DNA of 64,000 nt from Oceanospirillales bacterium. Lineage in GTDB: Bacteria > Pseudomonadota > Gammaproteobacteria > Pseudomonadales > Endozoicomonadaceae. Below the pieces are notes generated by a model that ran no database searches, was not told where the DNA came from, and saw nothing but the letters and a program-made list of their open reading frames with translations. Numbering within the stretch: position 1 is the stretch's first letter; each line of letters starts with the position of its first letter. Position numbers and translations under genes: made by a program. Of the stretch, positions 1 through 8,970 are shown piece by piece. The stretch spans positions 144,925 to 208,924 of the forward strand of contig SIHQ01000005.1 in NCBI GenBank assembly GCA_004762125.1, in the 5' to 3' direction.

Positions 1-1
1 T

Positions 2-343
2 ACGGTATTCAAACCATGGTATCGAATTCCAGAGCCTAAAAAGGAAGAGGGCAAAGAGTTTTCATCCAAAGGTGATGACAACCCGGATATTGATGACTTT
101 ATGGGTTATGGCGAACTTTATATGGGTTATAGAATAAATCGCCATATGATTGGAGCCATGATTCGTAATAACCTCAGGAGTTCTGACAACAAGGGGGCTA
201 TTCAGGTTGACTGGTCGTTCCCTATAACTCGCCGTTTCCGTGGTTATGTCCAGTTTTTCAATGGTTATGGAGAAAGCCTGATTGATTACAATGCCAGCGT
301 AAACCGCTTGAGTGTTGGGGTCATGCTGACTGACTGGTTATAA
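2..343 (+). CDS. pldA: Outer-membrane phospholipase A, C-terminal part (5' end outside window)
   Basis: The reading frame is open from base 2 and ends at a TAA at 343, so only the last 113 residues are present. The segment DDNPDI...MGYGEL and the terminal YGESLIDYN...VGVMLTDWL match the last beta strands of the PldA barrel. PldA hydrolyses phospholipids that reach the outer leaflet of the outer membrane. The catalytic His/Ser/Asn residues lie upstream and cannot be checked. No terminator is evident before the next gene. Confidence 0.85.
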   Translation, partial: TVFKPWYRIPEPKKEEGKEFSSKGDDNPDIDDFMGYGELYMGYRINRHMIGAMIRNNLRSSDNKGAIQVDWSFPITRRFRGYVQFFNGYGESLIDYNASVNRLSVGVMLTDWL

Positions 344-423
344 ATTCATTTTGTCCTATCCTTTTTTATCCTGCACAGGCCTTGGTATATCAGGGTCCAT
401 ACCTAAGCTCGGGATAAACATCG

Positions 424-1689
424 ATGGACACAATAATTGCCAAAGAGCACAGAGAGCTGGTCTGGGTTACTTCACTGGGCGGTTTTCTTGAATTCTATGA
501 TTTTATAATTTATGCCTTGATGGCAGAGTATATCTCTGCCAATTTTTTCCCCAGTTACGATCACTATTCCTCATTGCTGGCTACTTTTGCCACCTTTTCA
601 GCAGGCTATCTGGCTCGACCTCTGGGCGGCCTTGTTTTTGGTCATTTTGGTGACCGCTACGGAAGAAAACCCACCTTTATACTGACGGTTCTGTTGATGG
701 CTCTCTCCACCGCCATGATCGGTTTATTGCCCTCATATCACCAGATTGGACTTTGGGCGCCTGTGTTGCTGACAGTGTGTCGAGTGATTCAGGGGTTCTC
801 CATAGGGGGAGAGATTCCCGGAGCGATGACTTATCTCAGCGAGACCGTTGACCGAAGGGAAGGTCTGGTCATGTCGCTGTTGTTTCTAGCCTTTGTTAAC
901 GGGCTGGTATTTGGTTCGTTAGTCAAAGCGGGGCTGACTTGGTTGATACCTGCCGAAGATATGCTGGTCTGGGGTTGGAGAACCCCCTTTCTGTTAGGAG
1001 GCAGTCTTGGAATCTGCAGCTATATCATTCGACGACGTTTTCAGGAATCAGAGATTTTTCTAGCAATGGCTTTCAGAAAAGAACAATCCAGAGTTCCGGC
1101 TTTAACACTTCTGAAACAGTATCGTAAGCAGCTGTTGGTAGGTGTTCTATTGATCACACCCGTAGCTGTTTCCATGCCTTTGCTGTTTCTTTTTACGCCA
1201 GGTTATCTCACCAAACTTCTCGACTATCCGGCTTTTGATGTGGCCGTTTCGGGTGGAATGGGCGTGTTCTTTTCCTCTTTGATATTTATCGTGGTGGGCA
1301 TAATGGCAGATAAGCTGCCAGCGGGAAGAGTGATGTTGGGCGCAAGCTTGCTGGTTGCTCTTTCCGGGTGGTTGATTTTTCCTGGCTATGTTTCAGGTCA
1401 TGCCAATTTATTCTTAATGATGTTGTTCAGTGCAGTGGTTATGGGAGGGGTTGTCGGGGTAGCGCCTCTGTTACTGTCTCGACTGTTTCCTGCCTCTGTT
1501 CGTTACTCGGGTATAGCTCTCAGTTACAACCTTAGTTTTGCAGTCTTTGGTGGGCTTGCCCCGATAATCGCCATGGCGTTGATTAAGTTGAACGATAACT
1601 TAGCGGCACCCGCCTGGTATTTAACAGTGAGTGGTTGTTTGGGGATACTGGCTGTTTTCTTATCTGGTAGACAGAGGGCGTTTAATTAA
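424..1689 (+). CDS. MFS transporter of the metabolite:H+ symporter (MHS/ProP-like) family
   Basis: A 421-aa integral membrane protein with about 12 hydrophobic segments. The N-terminal FLEFYDFIIYA and the motif GHFGDRYGRKP (loop 2-3) are typical of the MHS branch of the major facilitator superfamily, as is RVIQGFSIGGEIPGA in helix 4-5. Members import organic acids, proline/betaine or similar solutes with protons; the substrate cannot be told from sequence. The ATG at 424 follows a short gap after pldA. It converges with another MFS gene and seems to be a single-gene unit. Confidence 0.85.
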   Translation: MDTIIAKEHRELVWVTSLGGFLEFYDFIIYALMAEYISANFFPSYDHYSSLLATFATFSAGYLARPLGGLVFGHFGDRYGRKPTFILTVLLMALSTAMIGLLPSYHQIGLWAPVLLTVCRVIQGFSIGGEIPGAMTYLSETVDRREGLVMSLLFLAFVNGLVFGSLVKAGLTWLIPAEDMLVWGWRTPFLLGGSLGICSYIIRRRFQESEIFLAMAFRKEQSRVPALTLLKQYRKQLLVGVLLITPVAVSMPLLFLFTPGYLTKLLDYPAFDVAVSGGMGVFFSSLIFIVVGIMADKLPAGRVMLGASLLVALSGWLIFPGYVSGHANLFLMMLFSAVVMGGVVGVAPLLLSRLFPASVRYSGIALSYNLSFAVFGGLAPIIAMALIKLNDNLAAPAWYLTVSGCLGILAVFLSGRQRAFN

Positions 1690-1712
1690 ATCAGACCGTA
1701 GGGTTTGAAAAT

Positions 1713-2927
1713 TCAAGCGTATGGCTTTCTGTGAAGGTAGAGCAGGGCGCCGGACAGAATCATCAGTAGGCCCGCAAAACAGATCAGTATTTCAACGCTG
1801 GTGATTGCCAGTAGGGCCGCCGAGAGTCCTCCAATGACAAATGAAAAGGCAAATACTGAGTTGGCGACGCCCATTGCCCAACCTTGTCTATCTTCCTCTA
1901 CGCAGCTGCTGAACAGTGCCAGAGTGCTTACATAGGCCGAGACCAGAGTCACAGCCCAGAATAAACCAGCCAGCCAGCGCAGTACCATGGGGATTTCAGT
2001 CTGAAACAGCATACTGAGTAACCCTGAGGCCAGCAGAGCATAGATAGACAAATTGACGGGTGTGAATTTCTTTTGCAGCCAGGGCAGTATCAGAAAGGTG
2101 GTTAACAGGCCGCCACCGCCCATAGCCAGAGTGCTGAACAGACTCAGTTCGCTGGGGGAATAATCAAATTTTTCGCTCAGGAATACATAAAAAAACTGGT
2201 AACTCATACTGCTACCAGCATGAAAGAGAATATAAATCAGACTGAGCTGTCTGATTTTTTTGTGTTTAAACGCATCAAAAAAGATGTCCAGCGGTCTTTG
2301 CCAGTGAATTATTTTGGTATTACTTATAACGGTTCTCCGGCTCTCCTCCATGGAGTAAGCGATCCAGACAAGGGTAGCTATAGCCATCAGACTGATGCAG
2401 GTAAAAGGCAGGTAGAGACCTGAATCCGCCAAAATAACACCTATACCAGGGCCTAGAAAGAGAGCGGATGTATTAGCAATAGAGATACGACGTAGCTTTA
2501 CAGAATGTGTTTCTGGGGTGGAGCGATCAATGATAGCGGCTTGACCAATAGCCATACTGCTACCCAGAAGGCCGCTAACCAACCTGCCAGTAAGCAGTAG
2601 TGCAATACTGTGCAAAGCAACAGCCAGCGCCATAGCACTGAAAGCCAGAGTGAGCCCGGCCATACAAAACATTAGGGTCTTTCGGCGGCCCCAGCGGTCA
2701 CTGATATCCCCAAGAATTACGGCTCCAAAGAACATTCCCAGTGGAAACAAGGCAAAAGACAGCGCCAGCATTAAAGGCTGCAGATCTGGATTGTTGGCAA
2801 GAAAGATGTTTTCAGCGAATGCAGCTACTAGTAAGGGCGTGATCAATCCATAGGACAGCGCATCAACGAAGATGGCGGCCATGACTGGCATAATTCCTTT
2901 GTTGGTAATCAGGTGATTGCGTTTCAT
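1713..2927 (-). CDS. MFS transporter of the DHA1 (TetA-like) drug efflux type
   Basis: A 404-aa protein with about 12 transmembrane segments. It shows the antiporter-type motif A (GDISDRWGRRKT, near residue 75) and a helix-5 motif-C-like stretch, LFLGPGIGV, which together point to the drug:H+ antiporter-1 group that includes TetA. It probably exports a small hydrophobic compound. It converges with the MHS transporter, with only 23 bp between the stop codons. No regulator gene is adjacent, so the substrate and control are unknown. Confidence 0.8.
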   Translation of the reverse strand: MKRNHLITNKGIMPVMAAIFVDALSYGLITPLLVAAFAENIFLANNPDLQPLMLALSFALFPLGMFFGAVILGDISDRWGRRKTLMFCMAGLTLAFSAMALAVALHSIALLLTGRLVSGLLGSSMAIGQAAIIDRSTPETHSVKLRRISIANTSALFLGPGIGVILADSGLYLPFTCISLMAIATLVWIAYSMEESRRTVISNTKIIHWQRPLDIFFDAFKHKKIRQLSLIYILFHAGSSMSYQFFYVFLSEKFDYSPSELSLFSTLAMGGGGLLTTFLILPWLQKKFTPVNLSIYALLASGLLSMLFQTEIPMVLRWLAGLFWAVTLVSAYVSTLALFSSCVEEDRQGWAMGVANSVFAFSFVIGGLSAALLAITSVEILICFAGLLMILSGALLYLHRKPYA

Positions 2928-3259
2928 GTTATTGAATTAATTACAGTTGACTTAAATTTAAGAGTAGCTGAGTCCTTGGTTTAATGCAGAGTGGGCCTGT
3001 AGCGCTCCAGGGAATATGTTCTATTTATGATCGATTTGGTTGTTTTGTATTCAATGAATGACAAGATCGGTCTTATTTCTTTTCAGATAGGCGCTTAACT
3101 TGGTATTTACTGGTGAGTTTGGTATAAAATCGCTTACGACTTGCTAGTGCATATATATGTTGCAGGAAGCCACAACAATAACGAAGTAAATGGCAGATAC
3201 TTCTCTCTATGGAAAGAAGGAATCTTAGCTGTTTGTTTATAGCTCAGATTGAAGAAGTA

Positions 3260-3871
3260 ATGATGAAAAAACTATTTATAGCGGGAGCTTTTCTAGCTAC
3301 CGTGGCTCAAGCTCAAGCTGCTCAGAACTATAACTACTCCTATTTTCAGGTATCTGGTGGATTTGATTATCGCGAGGTGCCTGGTGCAGAGATCGATGGG
3401 CAAAGCTATTCACTAGGGGCTCAGTATGAACTAGAAGCTCTGCCTGTGGTGTTGAAAGCAGATTTCAATAAGGGCAGTTTTGAACAAGAACTCGTTAAAG
3501 GAACGGACTGGGACTACAGCACTTTTTCTTTAGGTATGGATTATGTATTTTCAGCGTCTGAAAAAGTAGATTTTCTACCAGGAATAATGGCATCAAAAGT
3601 TACGAATAAAATTGTCGTTGGTGATGCACTGAATAAAATCGAGAATACGGTTTATACGGCTTCACTTAACACTCGTTACCATCTGGAAAAAGGATTATGG
3701 CTAAACGCTGTAATCGCTCATGAATCTTTTAAGGATGATGATATTGATAGTGAGACATATTTTTCAGTAGGTGCCGAATATAAAGTTGATGAGGCATGGG
3801 CTTTTGGTTTATCCCATACCAATAAGAACGATGAGGGGAGCACTCGTTTTCTGGTAAAAATTTTTTATTAA
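3260..3871 (+). CDS. Small outer-membrane beta-barrel protein
   Basis: A 203-aa product when started at ATG 3260, which lies behind a GAAGAAG ribosome site. A longer in-frame start at 3209 would put 17 residues before a clear signal peptide (MMKKLFIAGAFLATVAQAQA), so it is rejected. The mature part alternates polar and hydrophobic residues and ends in phenylalanine-tyrosine, the terminal aromatic signature recognised by the BAM machinery. Size fits an eight-stranded barrel. The specific family and function are not recognised. Confidence 0.7.
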   Translation: MMKKLFIAGAFLATVAQAQAAQNYNYSYFQVSGGFDYREVPGAEIDGQSYSLGAQYELEALPVVLKADFNKGSFEQELVKGTDWDYSTFSLGMDYVFSASEKVDFLPGIMASKVTNKIVVGDALNKIENTVYTASLNTRYHLEKGLWLNAVIAHESFKDDDIDSETYFSVGAEYKVDEAWAFGLSHTNKNDEGSTRFLVKIFY

Positions 3872-3881
3872 GGGATTAAAT

Positions 3882-3909
3882 GCAGGAGCAGAATAAACTC
3901 TGTTCCTGC
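3882..3909. terminator. Hairpin between convergent genes
   Basis: GCAGGAGCAGA and TCTGTTCCTGC form an 11-bp stem (one G-U pair) just after the stop of the barrel gene and before the end of the opposing aldolase gene. There is no long T-run, so it may work as a weak bidirectional terminator or as an mRNA 3' end. Confidence 0.5.
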
Positions 3910-3930
3910 TGATATTTACATCGTTCTTAT

Positions 3931-4941
3931 TTATTTGTTAATAAGAAATAAAAACTGACTCACCTCAGCTTCCGTCGTATCAAACGACGTTACCAGCCTA
4001 TAACACTCTGGCCCATTCGGGAAAAATCCAACCTTATCCATCGACTGTTTCGCTAGCTTATCAGGCATAGTCACAAACACCTGATTGGTTTGTACAGGGC
4101 AATACAGTTCGATCTCGGGATGAAGAATCAAACCTTCAGCCAGTTGGCTTGCCATTAAATTGGCCTGCTTTGCGTTGTGGTACCAAAGTTGATCAGTAAA
4201 CAGGGCTTTCATCTGTGCAGAAATAAAGCGCATTTTGGAGTGGAGCTGTAATCCCTGCTTTCTCAGATGCAGAAAGCCATCAGAGGCTTCACTGTTAAAA
4301 AAGACGACAGCTTCACCAAACATCAGACCATTCTTGGTGCCGCCCAGTGACAGGATATCAATGTGCTGACACATCTCGGCCAAAGAGCATTTCAAGCTGA
4401 CCACCGCATTATAAATCCTGCAACCATCAACGTGCAGAAGCATGTCCAGTTCAGTACAAACTTCCTTTATGCCCTTTAGTTCATCAAGGGTATAAACCGT
4501 TCCCCATTCTGTAGACTGGGTGATACTGACCAGTTTTGGTCTGGTTGCATGAACTCCCCAGTAGGTTTCTTTCTGGTGTGCTATTCGAATCTGTTCGGGT
4601 GTGATTTTGCCATCAGTGGCAGGCAGCGTAATAATCTTACTGCCAGTGGCATTGGCGGGTGCGCCTACTTCGTGGGTGAAAATATGAGCACTGTCCGGAC
4701 ATATAATACTGTCGATGCTGCGTAGCACTGACTTGCAGGCCAGCGTATTGGCAGCGGTACCGTTGTATACGTAAAAAATCTCACAGTCTCTGCCAAGAGC
4801 AGGCTTGATTAAATCATCTGCTTCTTTGGTAAGGGTGTCATTGCCGTAGGAAGGCATATGACCATGATTAGCGTCAATCAGAGCCTGCATAACGGCCGGG
4901 CTCACACCGGAGCCGTTGTCACTACAAAAGTTTTTTATCAT
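3931..4941 (-). CDS. Threonine aldolase family PLP enzyme (low-specificity)
   Basis: A 336-aa fold-type I PLP enzyme of the beta-eliminating lyase/threonine aldolase family. It probably splits L-threonine or L-allo-threonine to glycine and acetaldehyde, or acts on related beta-hydroxy amino acids. Visible features are the N-terminal FCSDNGSGVSPAVMQAL, the HVDGCRIYNA segment holding the PLP-contacting Asp and Arg, and LSLGGTKNGLMFGEA with the Schiff-base lysine. Length is normal for LtaE-like proteins. It appears to be a monocistronic unit. Confidence 0.85.
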   Translation of the reverse strand: MIKNFCSDNGSGVSPAVMQALIDANHGHMPSYGNDTLTKEADDLIKPALGRDCEIFYVYNGTAANTLACKSVLRSIDSIICPDSAHIFTHEVGAPANATGSKIITLPATDGKITPEQIRIAHQKETYWGVHATRPKLVSITQSTEWGTVYTLDELKGIKEVCTELDMLLHVDGCRIYNAVVSLKCSLAEMCQHIDILSLGGTKNGLMFGEAVVFFNSEASDGFLHLRKQGLQLHSKMRFISAQMKALFTDQLWYHNAKQANLMASQLAEGLILHPEIELYCPVQTNQVFVTMPDKLAKQSMDKVGFFPNGPECYRLVTSFDTTEAEVSQFLFLINK

Positions 4942-5019
4942 GATGAAATCGATAATTGCCTTATTATCAGGCGGGTTATGGTACTGGTTTTATTGGGTAA
5001 GAAAAGTGGTGAAGAGTAA

Positions 5020-5049
5020 TAAAAAAGATGCCGGGAATGAATCCCGGCC
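5020..5049 (-). terminator. Rho-independent terminator of the 5069-6109 gene
   Basis: On the minus strand a GCCGGGA/TCCCGGC stem is followed by an ATCTTTTTTATT tail. It sits directly after the stop of the minus-strand gene at 5069. Confidence 0.8.
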
Positions 5050-5068
5050 AAGTAGGAGTGTATTCTTT

Positions 5069-6109
5069 CTATAGCTGTTTTGGCTTGTCCTGAGTTCTCA
5101 GGTAACCGCCCTTGTTATAAACCTGACTGATCCATTCCCCGTCGGTGTAGTCTTTTCTGTTTTTCTGGACAGGTGTAGTTTGAGCTTTACTCTCTTTTGG
5201 CTCAATTTTTCCTAGAGTCAATGTGTTTTCAGAAACAAAGTCTTTGTCTGAATAGTTGGATGACTTCTTTGCCATCACCTGTTCATCAGGCTTCGCTTCT
5301 GTCTTCCTAGAGGGAGTCCCCTGAGACTTCCTGTTTTGTTTGATAAAGTCTTTTGTACTTGCTTTTTTTGAAGCTGTTTTTTCTCCAGCTTCCTGTGAAT
5401 CCTTTTTGATGACAGCCGTTCTTCCGTATCGCTCATATTTCATAGCCACTTCAGCACCTGTCATATCCCCTGTCAGATAATGAGTTTCTGGCTCAGAGGA
5501 TGAGAGAAAAGCCGTTTTTGACTTTGCTTTCTCCAAGGTTGTATTTGTCTTTACTGGAGCAGTTTCTATGGAAGATCCTGCAATTTTTATTTGAGCAAAT
5601 TTCTCTTTCAAACCTGCTGTTAGAGGTATTCTGCTCCCTTTCAGTTCAGGTAGCTGACTTCTTTTTTTCAGCTTCAATGTGCCAGGCAGAGGTAACATGC
5701 TCTCTTTTTTACTGGTCTTGGCTGGAATCCGGTCATAGCCTTCTTCAGCATCAAAATACATTTCTTCCGTCTGGTTGAGCTGTGTCTGAATAGCAGTCTT
5801 CTGAATGCTTCTTTCTGATAAGTCTGAGCCGCTAATAAAGGGCAGATCGTCCTCATTAATATCCAGCTTAATATTATCCAGCACACCGTTTATCGCTATA
5901 TCTTTGGTTTGATGAAATCCGTTTACAAGAGCATCTTTGGCATGGGATAAACCTGAAGTTGCTGCGTTGTATGTAGCTGTCACGCTGCGTTTTAAACCAC
6001 CAATAAAAACTTTTCCTGATTGATGGAATGTCTCTAACGCTGGTTTAAGAGCATTGGGTAACTTTTCTAGCGATGGTATTGATTGTCTCAGGCTTTGTAA
6101 TACGTCCAT
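5069..6109 (-). CDS. Hypothetical Lys/Ser-rich hydrophilic protein
   Basis: A 346-aa protein that I do not recognise. It has a perfect AAGGAGG site 7 bases before the ATG. The first ~90 residues contain amphipathic repeats with heptad-like spacing (GLKRSVTATYNAATSGLSHA, then ALVNGFHQTKDIAING). The remainder is hydrophilic, rich in Lys, Ser, Thr and Glu, and probably disordered. There is no signal peptide or membrane segment. It lies 89 bp downstream of an exported protein on the same strand, so the two may be co-transcribed. A secreted effector or a surface-associated accessory protein is possible but unproved. Confidence 0.6.
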   Translation of the reverse strand: MDVLQSLRQSIPSLEKLPNALKPALETFHQSGKVFIGGLKRSVTATYNAATSGLSHAKDALVNGFHQTKDIAINGVLDNIKLDINEDDLPFISGSDLSERSIQKTAIQTQLNQTEEMYFDAEEGYDRIPAKTSKKESMLPLPGTLKLKKRSQLPELKGSRIPLTAGLKEKFAQIKIAGSSIETAPVKTNTTLEKAKSKTAFLSSSEPETHYLTGDMTGAEVAMKYERYGRTAVIKKDSQEAGEKTASKKASTKDFIKQNRKSQGTPSRKTEAKPDEQVMAKKSSNYSDKDFVSENTLTLGKIEPKESKAQTTPVQKNRKDYTDGEWISQVYNKGGYLRTQDKPKQL

Positions 6110-6198
6110 ACCAGCCTCCTTGCTGAATACATTCCTTTGTTATTTCTTTACTTTATGGGAACTTCCTTGTTGTTTGCATAACAGCGTGGTCAGTATTA

Positions 6199-7461
6199 CT
6201 AACTGTCTGCTGGTAGTAGTTTTTTTGAGCCTCCAGCAAGGTTGTCAAAGAAGGAGTCTCCCGGAACAAACCTGACCCTGTTACGACTACTTTCTGACAG
6301 GCTCTTCAGCAGAATAGCTTGTGAATCCTGGGTTTTTAGTACGTTAGAGGAGAATTCTCCCATAATAACAATGGGGTACCCTTTATCCAGGCTGGGCCCA
6401 AAGTAGTATTCTATTTGCTTCATGTTGATAATGGTGGCGATGTTTTCAATGGTTTTGTTGATAACCGGAGCTAGCCGCTGTTGAGCCATTTCATAGATCT
6501 TTTGATGAACGGCTCCATCACCACTGAGATAATCCTGCTTTTGATCCGAATCCAGAATACGACTGACCTGATAACCCAGAGAGTTGACCCCTGTGTGGCT
6601 CCAGCGCTTGAGCATAGCGTGTTCCTTACCTTTCAGGTGATCGTAGTCCTGTACATAATTACTTGCATTCAGGGTCTCTCGAACCGGCTGTCTGGTCATA
6701 TAGTCGGCCCAGTCTTTATCTGAGGACGGAACAGAGCTGAACCAGTCTTTTTGAACACTTTTACCCATTTCCCAGTAACCACCGCTTAACTGCAACCATT
6801 CAGGCAGTTTTGCCGACATGGGCGTAATTTTGCTTTCTCTGATCTGATAGGGCACAGCCGTAGTTGTTGCCTGAATCAGGTCGAAGTTGTGGCTATCCTG
6901 CCTGTTCCTCTCAAGCCAGTGAGCCGCACCCGCAGCCATTAGAGTTTGATCTCCCATCAGTCTGACGCTGTCTACACGAAAGCCTTTTTCAGTAAAAAGG
7001 GCTTTTGCCATGCATTTGAAGTGAGCTTCCTTATTGCCGGTGTTTTGGCAATGTTGATACATGGTGGAACGGTATTGGTCTAGTCGAGCCAGCTCGGGGG
7101 CTGGTTTTTCACGGTAAAAATCATAACCGGCAATACCTATCACCAAATCCACTGACTTGTCCGGATCATCAATGGCAGAGTTATCCACAAGGTTCTGTAA
7201 TGCATGATCCAGCAATTTTAAAGGTGATTCATTGAACTTCAGGTTGCCAGGATCACCAGCCAAGTCGGCATCCGAGCCAGCCCCGGCGTGACCAACCCAG
7301 GATGCCTGGTCGGAATTGGACTGTGCCATAGACATATGGGAGTCGAAGTTGCTGATATACACCGCATTCCTGTATCGAGCGGCTAACACAGCTTCGTTGA
7401 AGCCTATGAAGCTGCACAGTGTCAAAATAATCTGAAATATAATCCTTGTGCGACTTAACAT
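6199..7461 (-). CDS. Exported protein, possibly a degenerate BadF/GlcNAc-kinase-like (ASKHA) fold
   Basis: A 420-aa product when started at ATG 7461. A TTG eight codons upstream would precede the signal peptide (MLSRTRIIFQIILTLCSFIG...AVLA), so it is not used. The mature part shows the order of segments seen in BadF/N-acetylglucosamine-kinase proteins: a phosphate-2-like strand LVIGIAGYDF, VRLMGDQTLMAAGA, a Gly/Trp-containing GGYWEMG, PIVIMGEFSSNV, and a C-terminal DNLAGGSKKL. The ATP-binding DGGGT loop is not evident. Resemblance was judged by eye only. It lies upstream of the Lys/Ser-rich gene. Confidence 0.6.
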   Translation of the reverse strand: MLSRTRIIFQIILTLCSFIGFNEAVLAARYRNAVYISNFDSHMSMAQSNSDQASWVGHAGAGSDADLAGDPGNLKFNESPLKLLDHALQNLVDNSAIDDPDKSVDLVIGIAGYDFYREKPAPELARLDQYRSTMYQHCQNTGNKEAHFKCMAKALFTEKGFRVDSVRLMGDQTLMAAGAAHWLERNRQDSHNFDLIQATTTAVPYQIRESKITPMSAKLPEWLQLSGGYWEMGKSVQKDWFSSVPSSDKDWADYMTRQPVRETLNASNYVQDYDHLKGKEHAMLKRWSHTGVNSLGYQVSRILDSDQKQDYLSGDGAVHQKIYEMAQQRLAPVINKTIENIATIINMKQIEYYFGPSLDKGYPIVIMGEFSSNVLKTQDSQAILLKSLSESSRNRVRFVPGDSFFDNLAGGSKKLLPADS

Positions 7462-7603
7462 GGCTACTTCCCCGTTGTGAACCAATGTGTGAGTATCTTA
7501 AGGAAGAAAGTTCCCTGATTGCATAACAGGGCTGTTAGTCGCTCTGACACGATTGAAAGATTCAATCAGCAGAACCTTGTCTGTCGTAAGAATTTCGCCA
7601 ATA

Positions 7604-7619
7604 CTGTATATATAAACAG
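7604..7619. promoter_or_regulatory. LexA (SOS) box
   Basis: CTG-TATATATAAA-CAG matches the gammaproteobacterial LexA operator CTG-N10-CAG with an AT-rich centre. It lies 22 bp before the chosen start of the Y-family polymerase, a typical SOS target. Confidence 0.8.
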
Positions 7620-7641
7620 TATGTTAATGGAGGGAGGAGGA

Positions 7642-8883
7642 ATGAGTTCCTGGCAGAGAATGATTGCACTGATGGATATGAATGCTTTTTTTGCATCCAT
7701 TGAACAGCTGGATCGACCGGAGTGGCGAGGCAGGTCGGTCTGTGTCACCAACGGCCGCACAGGCACCTGCATTATTACAGCCTCCTACGAGGCTCGAGCG
7801 AAAGGCATTAAAACCGGAATGCGACTGCGTGAAGCTCGTGGCCTGGTTCCAGACCTTATTCAAGCTCCCTCAAGACCTTATCGCTACGGCCAGGTATCGG
7901 CCAGCATAATGGCTGCACTGGAACTCATCACTCCGGATATTGAAATTTTTTCTGTAGACGAAGCCTTTCTCGATCTGACGAGCTGTCAGGAAGTTTATAA
8001 CTGCTCTCCGGAAGAAATAGGCAGAAAGATTAAACAGTGTGTCTATGAAGCCTCTGGCTTGAAGTGCTCAGTAGGCATCAGTGGCGACAAAACTACCGCC
8101 AAATGGGCCGCCAAGCTGCAGAAGCCGGATGGTCTTACTGTTGTTCTGCCAGAAGAGGCAGGTTCACGATTGAGCTCCGTGGCTGTGACCGATCTTTGTG
8201 GAATCGGTTCTGGCATTGGTCGCTATCTGGCTCAGTACGGTATCCATCAGTGTGGCGATATGAAGAATATTCCTATCAGTGTGCTGGCCAGTCGTTTTGG
8301 TAACCTTGGGCGAAGAATCTGGCTGATGGCTCAGGGTCTGGATTCTGATCCGATTCACCAAGAGATCAAAGCACCGCAGACTATTGGTCATGGAAAAGTT
8401 ATTCCACCGAACACTCAAGATAAGAGAGTACTGAGAACCTACTTGCTGCATATGAGCGAGAAAGTAGCCGCAAGGCTGAGACGTTATGATTACCAGTCAC
8501 GGCAGTTTGGTATTGGTGTTCATACCCGAAGAGGCTGGATCAGTAAAAAACTTCAGACAGAACAACCTACCTCCGATGGCGATCAGATTATGGCCTTGGC
8601 TGACTTTTTTCTGAATGTGTATTGGGATGCCAATTCTAGTGGGCCTGGTATTAATCAGGTGCATATTGGTGCTCTGGAACTGCTGCCAAAGTATGGACAG
8701 GGGGAGCTGTTTTCCGGTGATGATCTAAAACGTGAAAAATTGCTGGCGACAGTGGATGCCGTTAATCATCGTTATGGTGAGTTTGCTTTATGCAAGGCGG
8801 TTCTGGCTGATCGCTCGGAAATGCCTAATGTAATTTCTCCATCCTGGCGACCGGAGGGACACAGGAATACGTTGCAAAGCTGA
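7642..8883 (+). CDS. Y-family (DinB/UmuC-type) translesion DNA polymerase
   Basis: A 413-aa translesion polymerase. The palm motifs are IALMDMNAFFASIE at the N-terminus and FSVDEAFLDLT near residue 103, giving the metal-binding Asp and Asp-Glu. SYEARAKGIKTGMR matches the finger region. A helix-hairpin-helix (LCGIGSGIGRYLAQYGI) and a little-finger domain follow. ATG 7642 is chosen because GGAGGGAGGAGG precedes it and the LexA box lies just upstream; an in-frame start at 7519 would lie before the operator. Expression is therefore expected to be DNA-damage induced. Assignment between DinB and UmuC-type subgroups is not certain. Confidence 0.9.
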   Translation: MSSWQRMIALMDMNAFFASIEQLDRPEWRGRSVCVTNGRTGTCIITASYEARAKGIKTGMRLREARGLVPDLIQAPSRPYRYGQVSASIMAALELITPDIEIFSVDEAFLDLTSCQEVYNCSPEEIGRKIKQCVYEASGLKCSVGISGDKTTAKWAAKLQKPDGLTVVLPEEAGSRLSSVAVTDLCGIGSGIGRYLAQYGIHQCGDMKNIPISVLASRFGNLGRRIWLMAQGLDSDPIHQEIKAPQTIGHGKVIPPNTQDKRVLRTYLLHMSEKVAARLRRYDYQSRQFGIGVHTRRGWISKKLQTEQPTSDGDQIMALADFFLNVYWDANSSGPGINQVHIGALELLPKYGQGELFSGDDLKREKLLATVDAVNHRYGEFALCKAVLADRSEMPNVISPSWRPEGHRNTLQS

Positions 8884-8921
8884 AAGGTCAGGTATCTATT
8901 TCAAAGGTGGCGGGGATATTT

Positions 8922-8957
8922 GTCGATTATCAGGTTCAATTAAATCTGATAACCGAC
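8922..8957. terminator. Hairpin between convergent genes
   Basis: GTCGATTATCAG and CTGATAACCGAC form a 12-bp stem with one G-T pair around a 12-base loop, between the stop of the polymerase gene and the end of the opposing SDR gene. No T-run. Confidence 0.4.
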
Positions 8958-8970
8958 AGATGCTTTCAGT

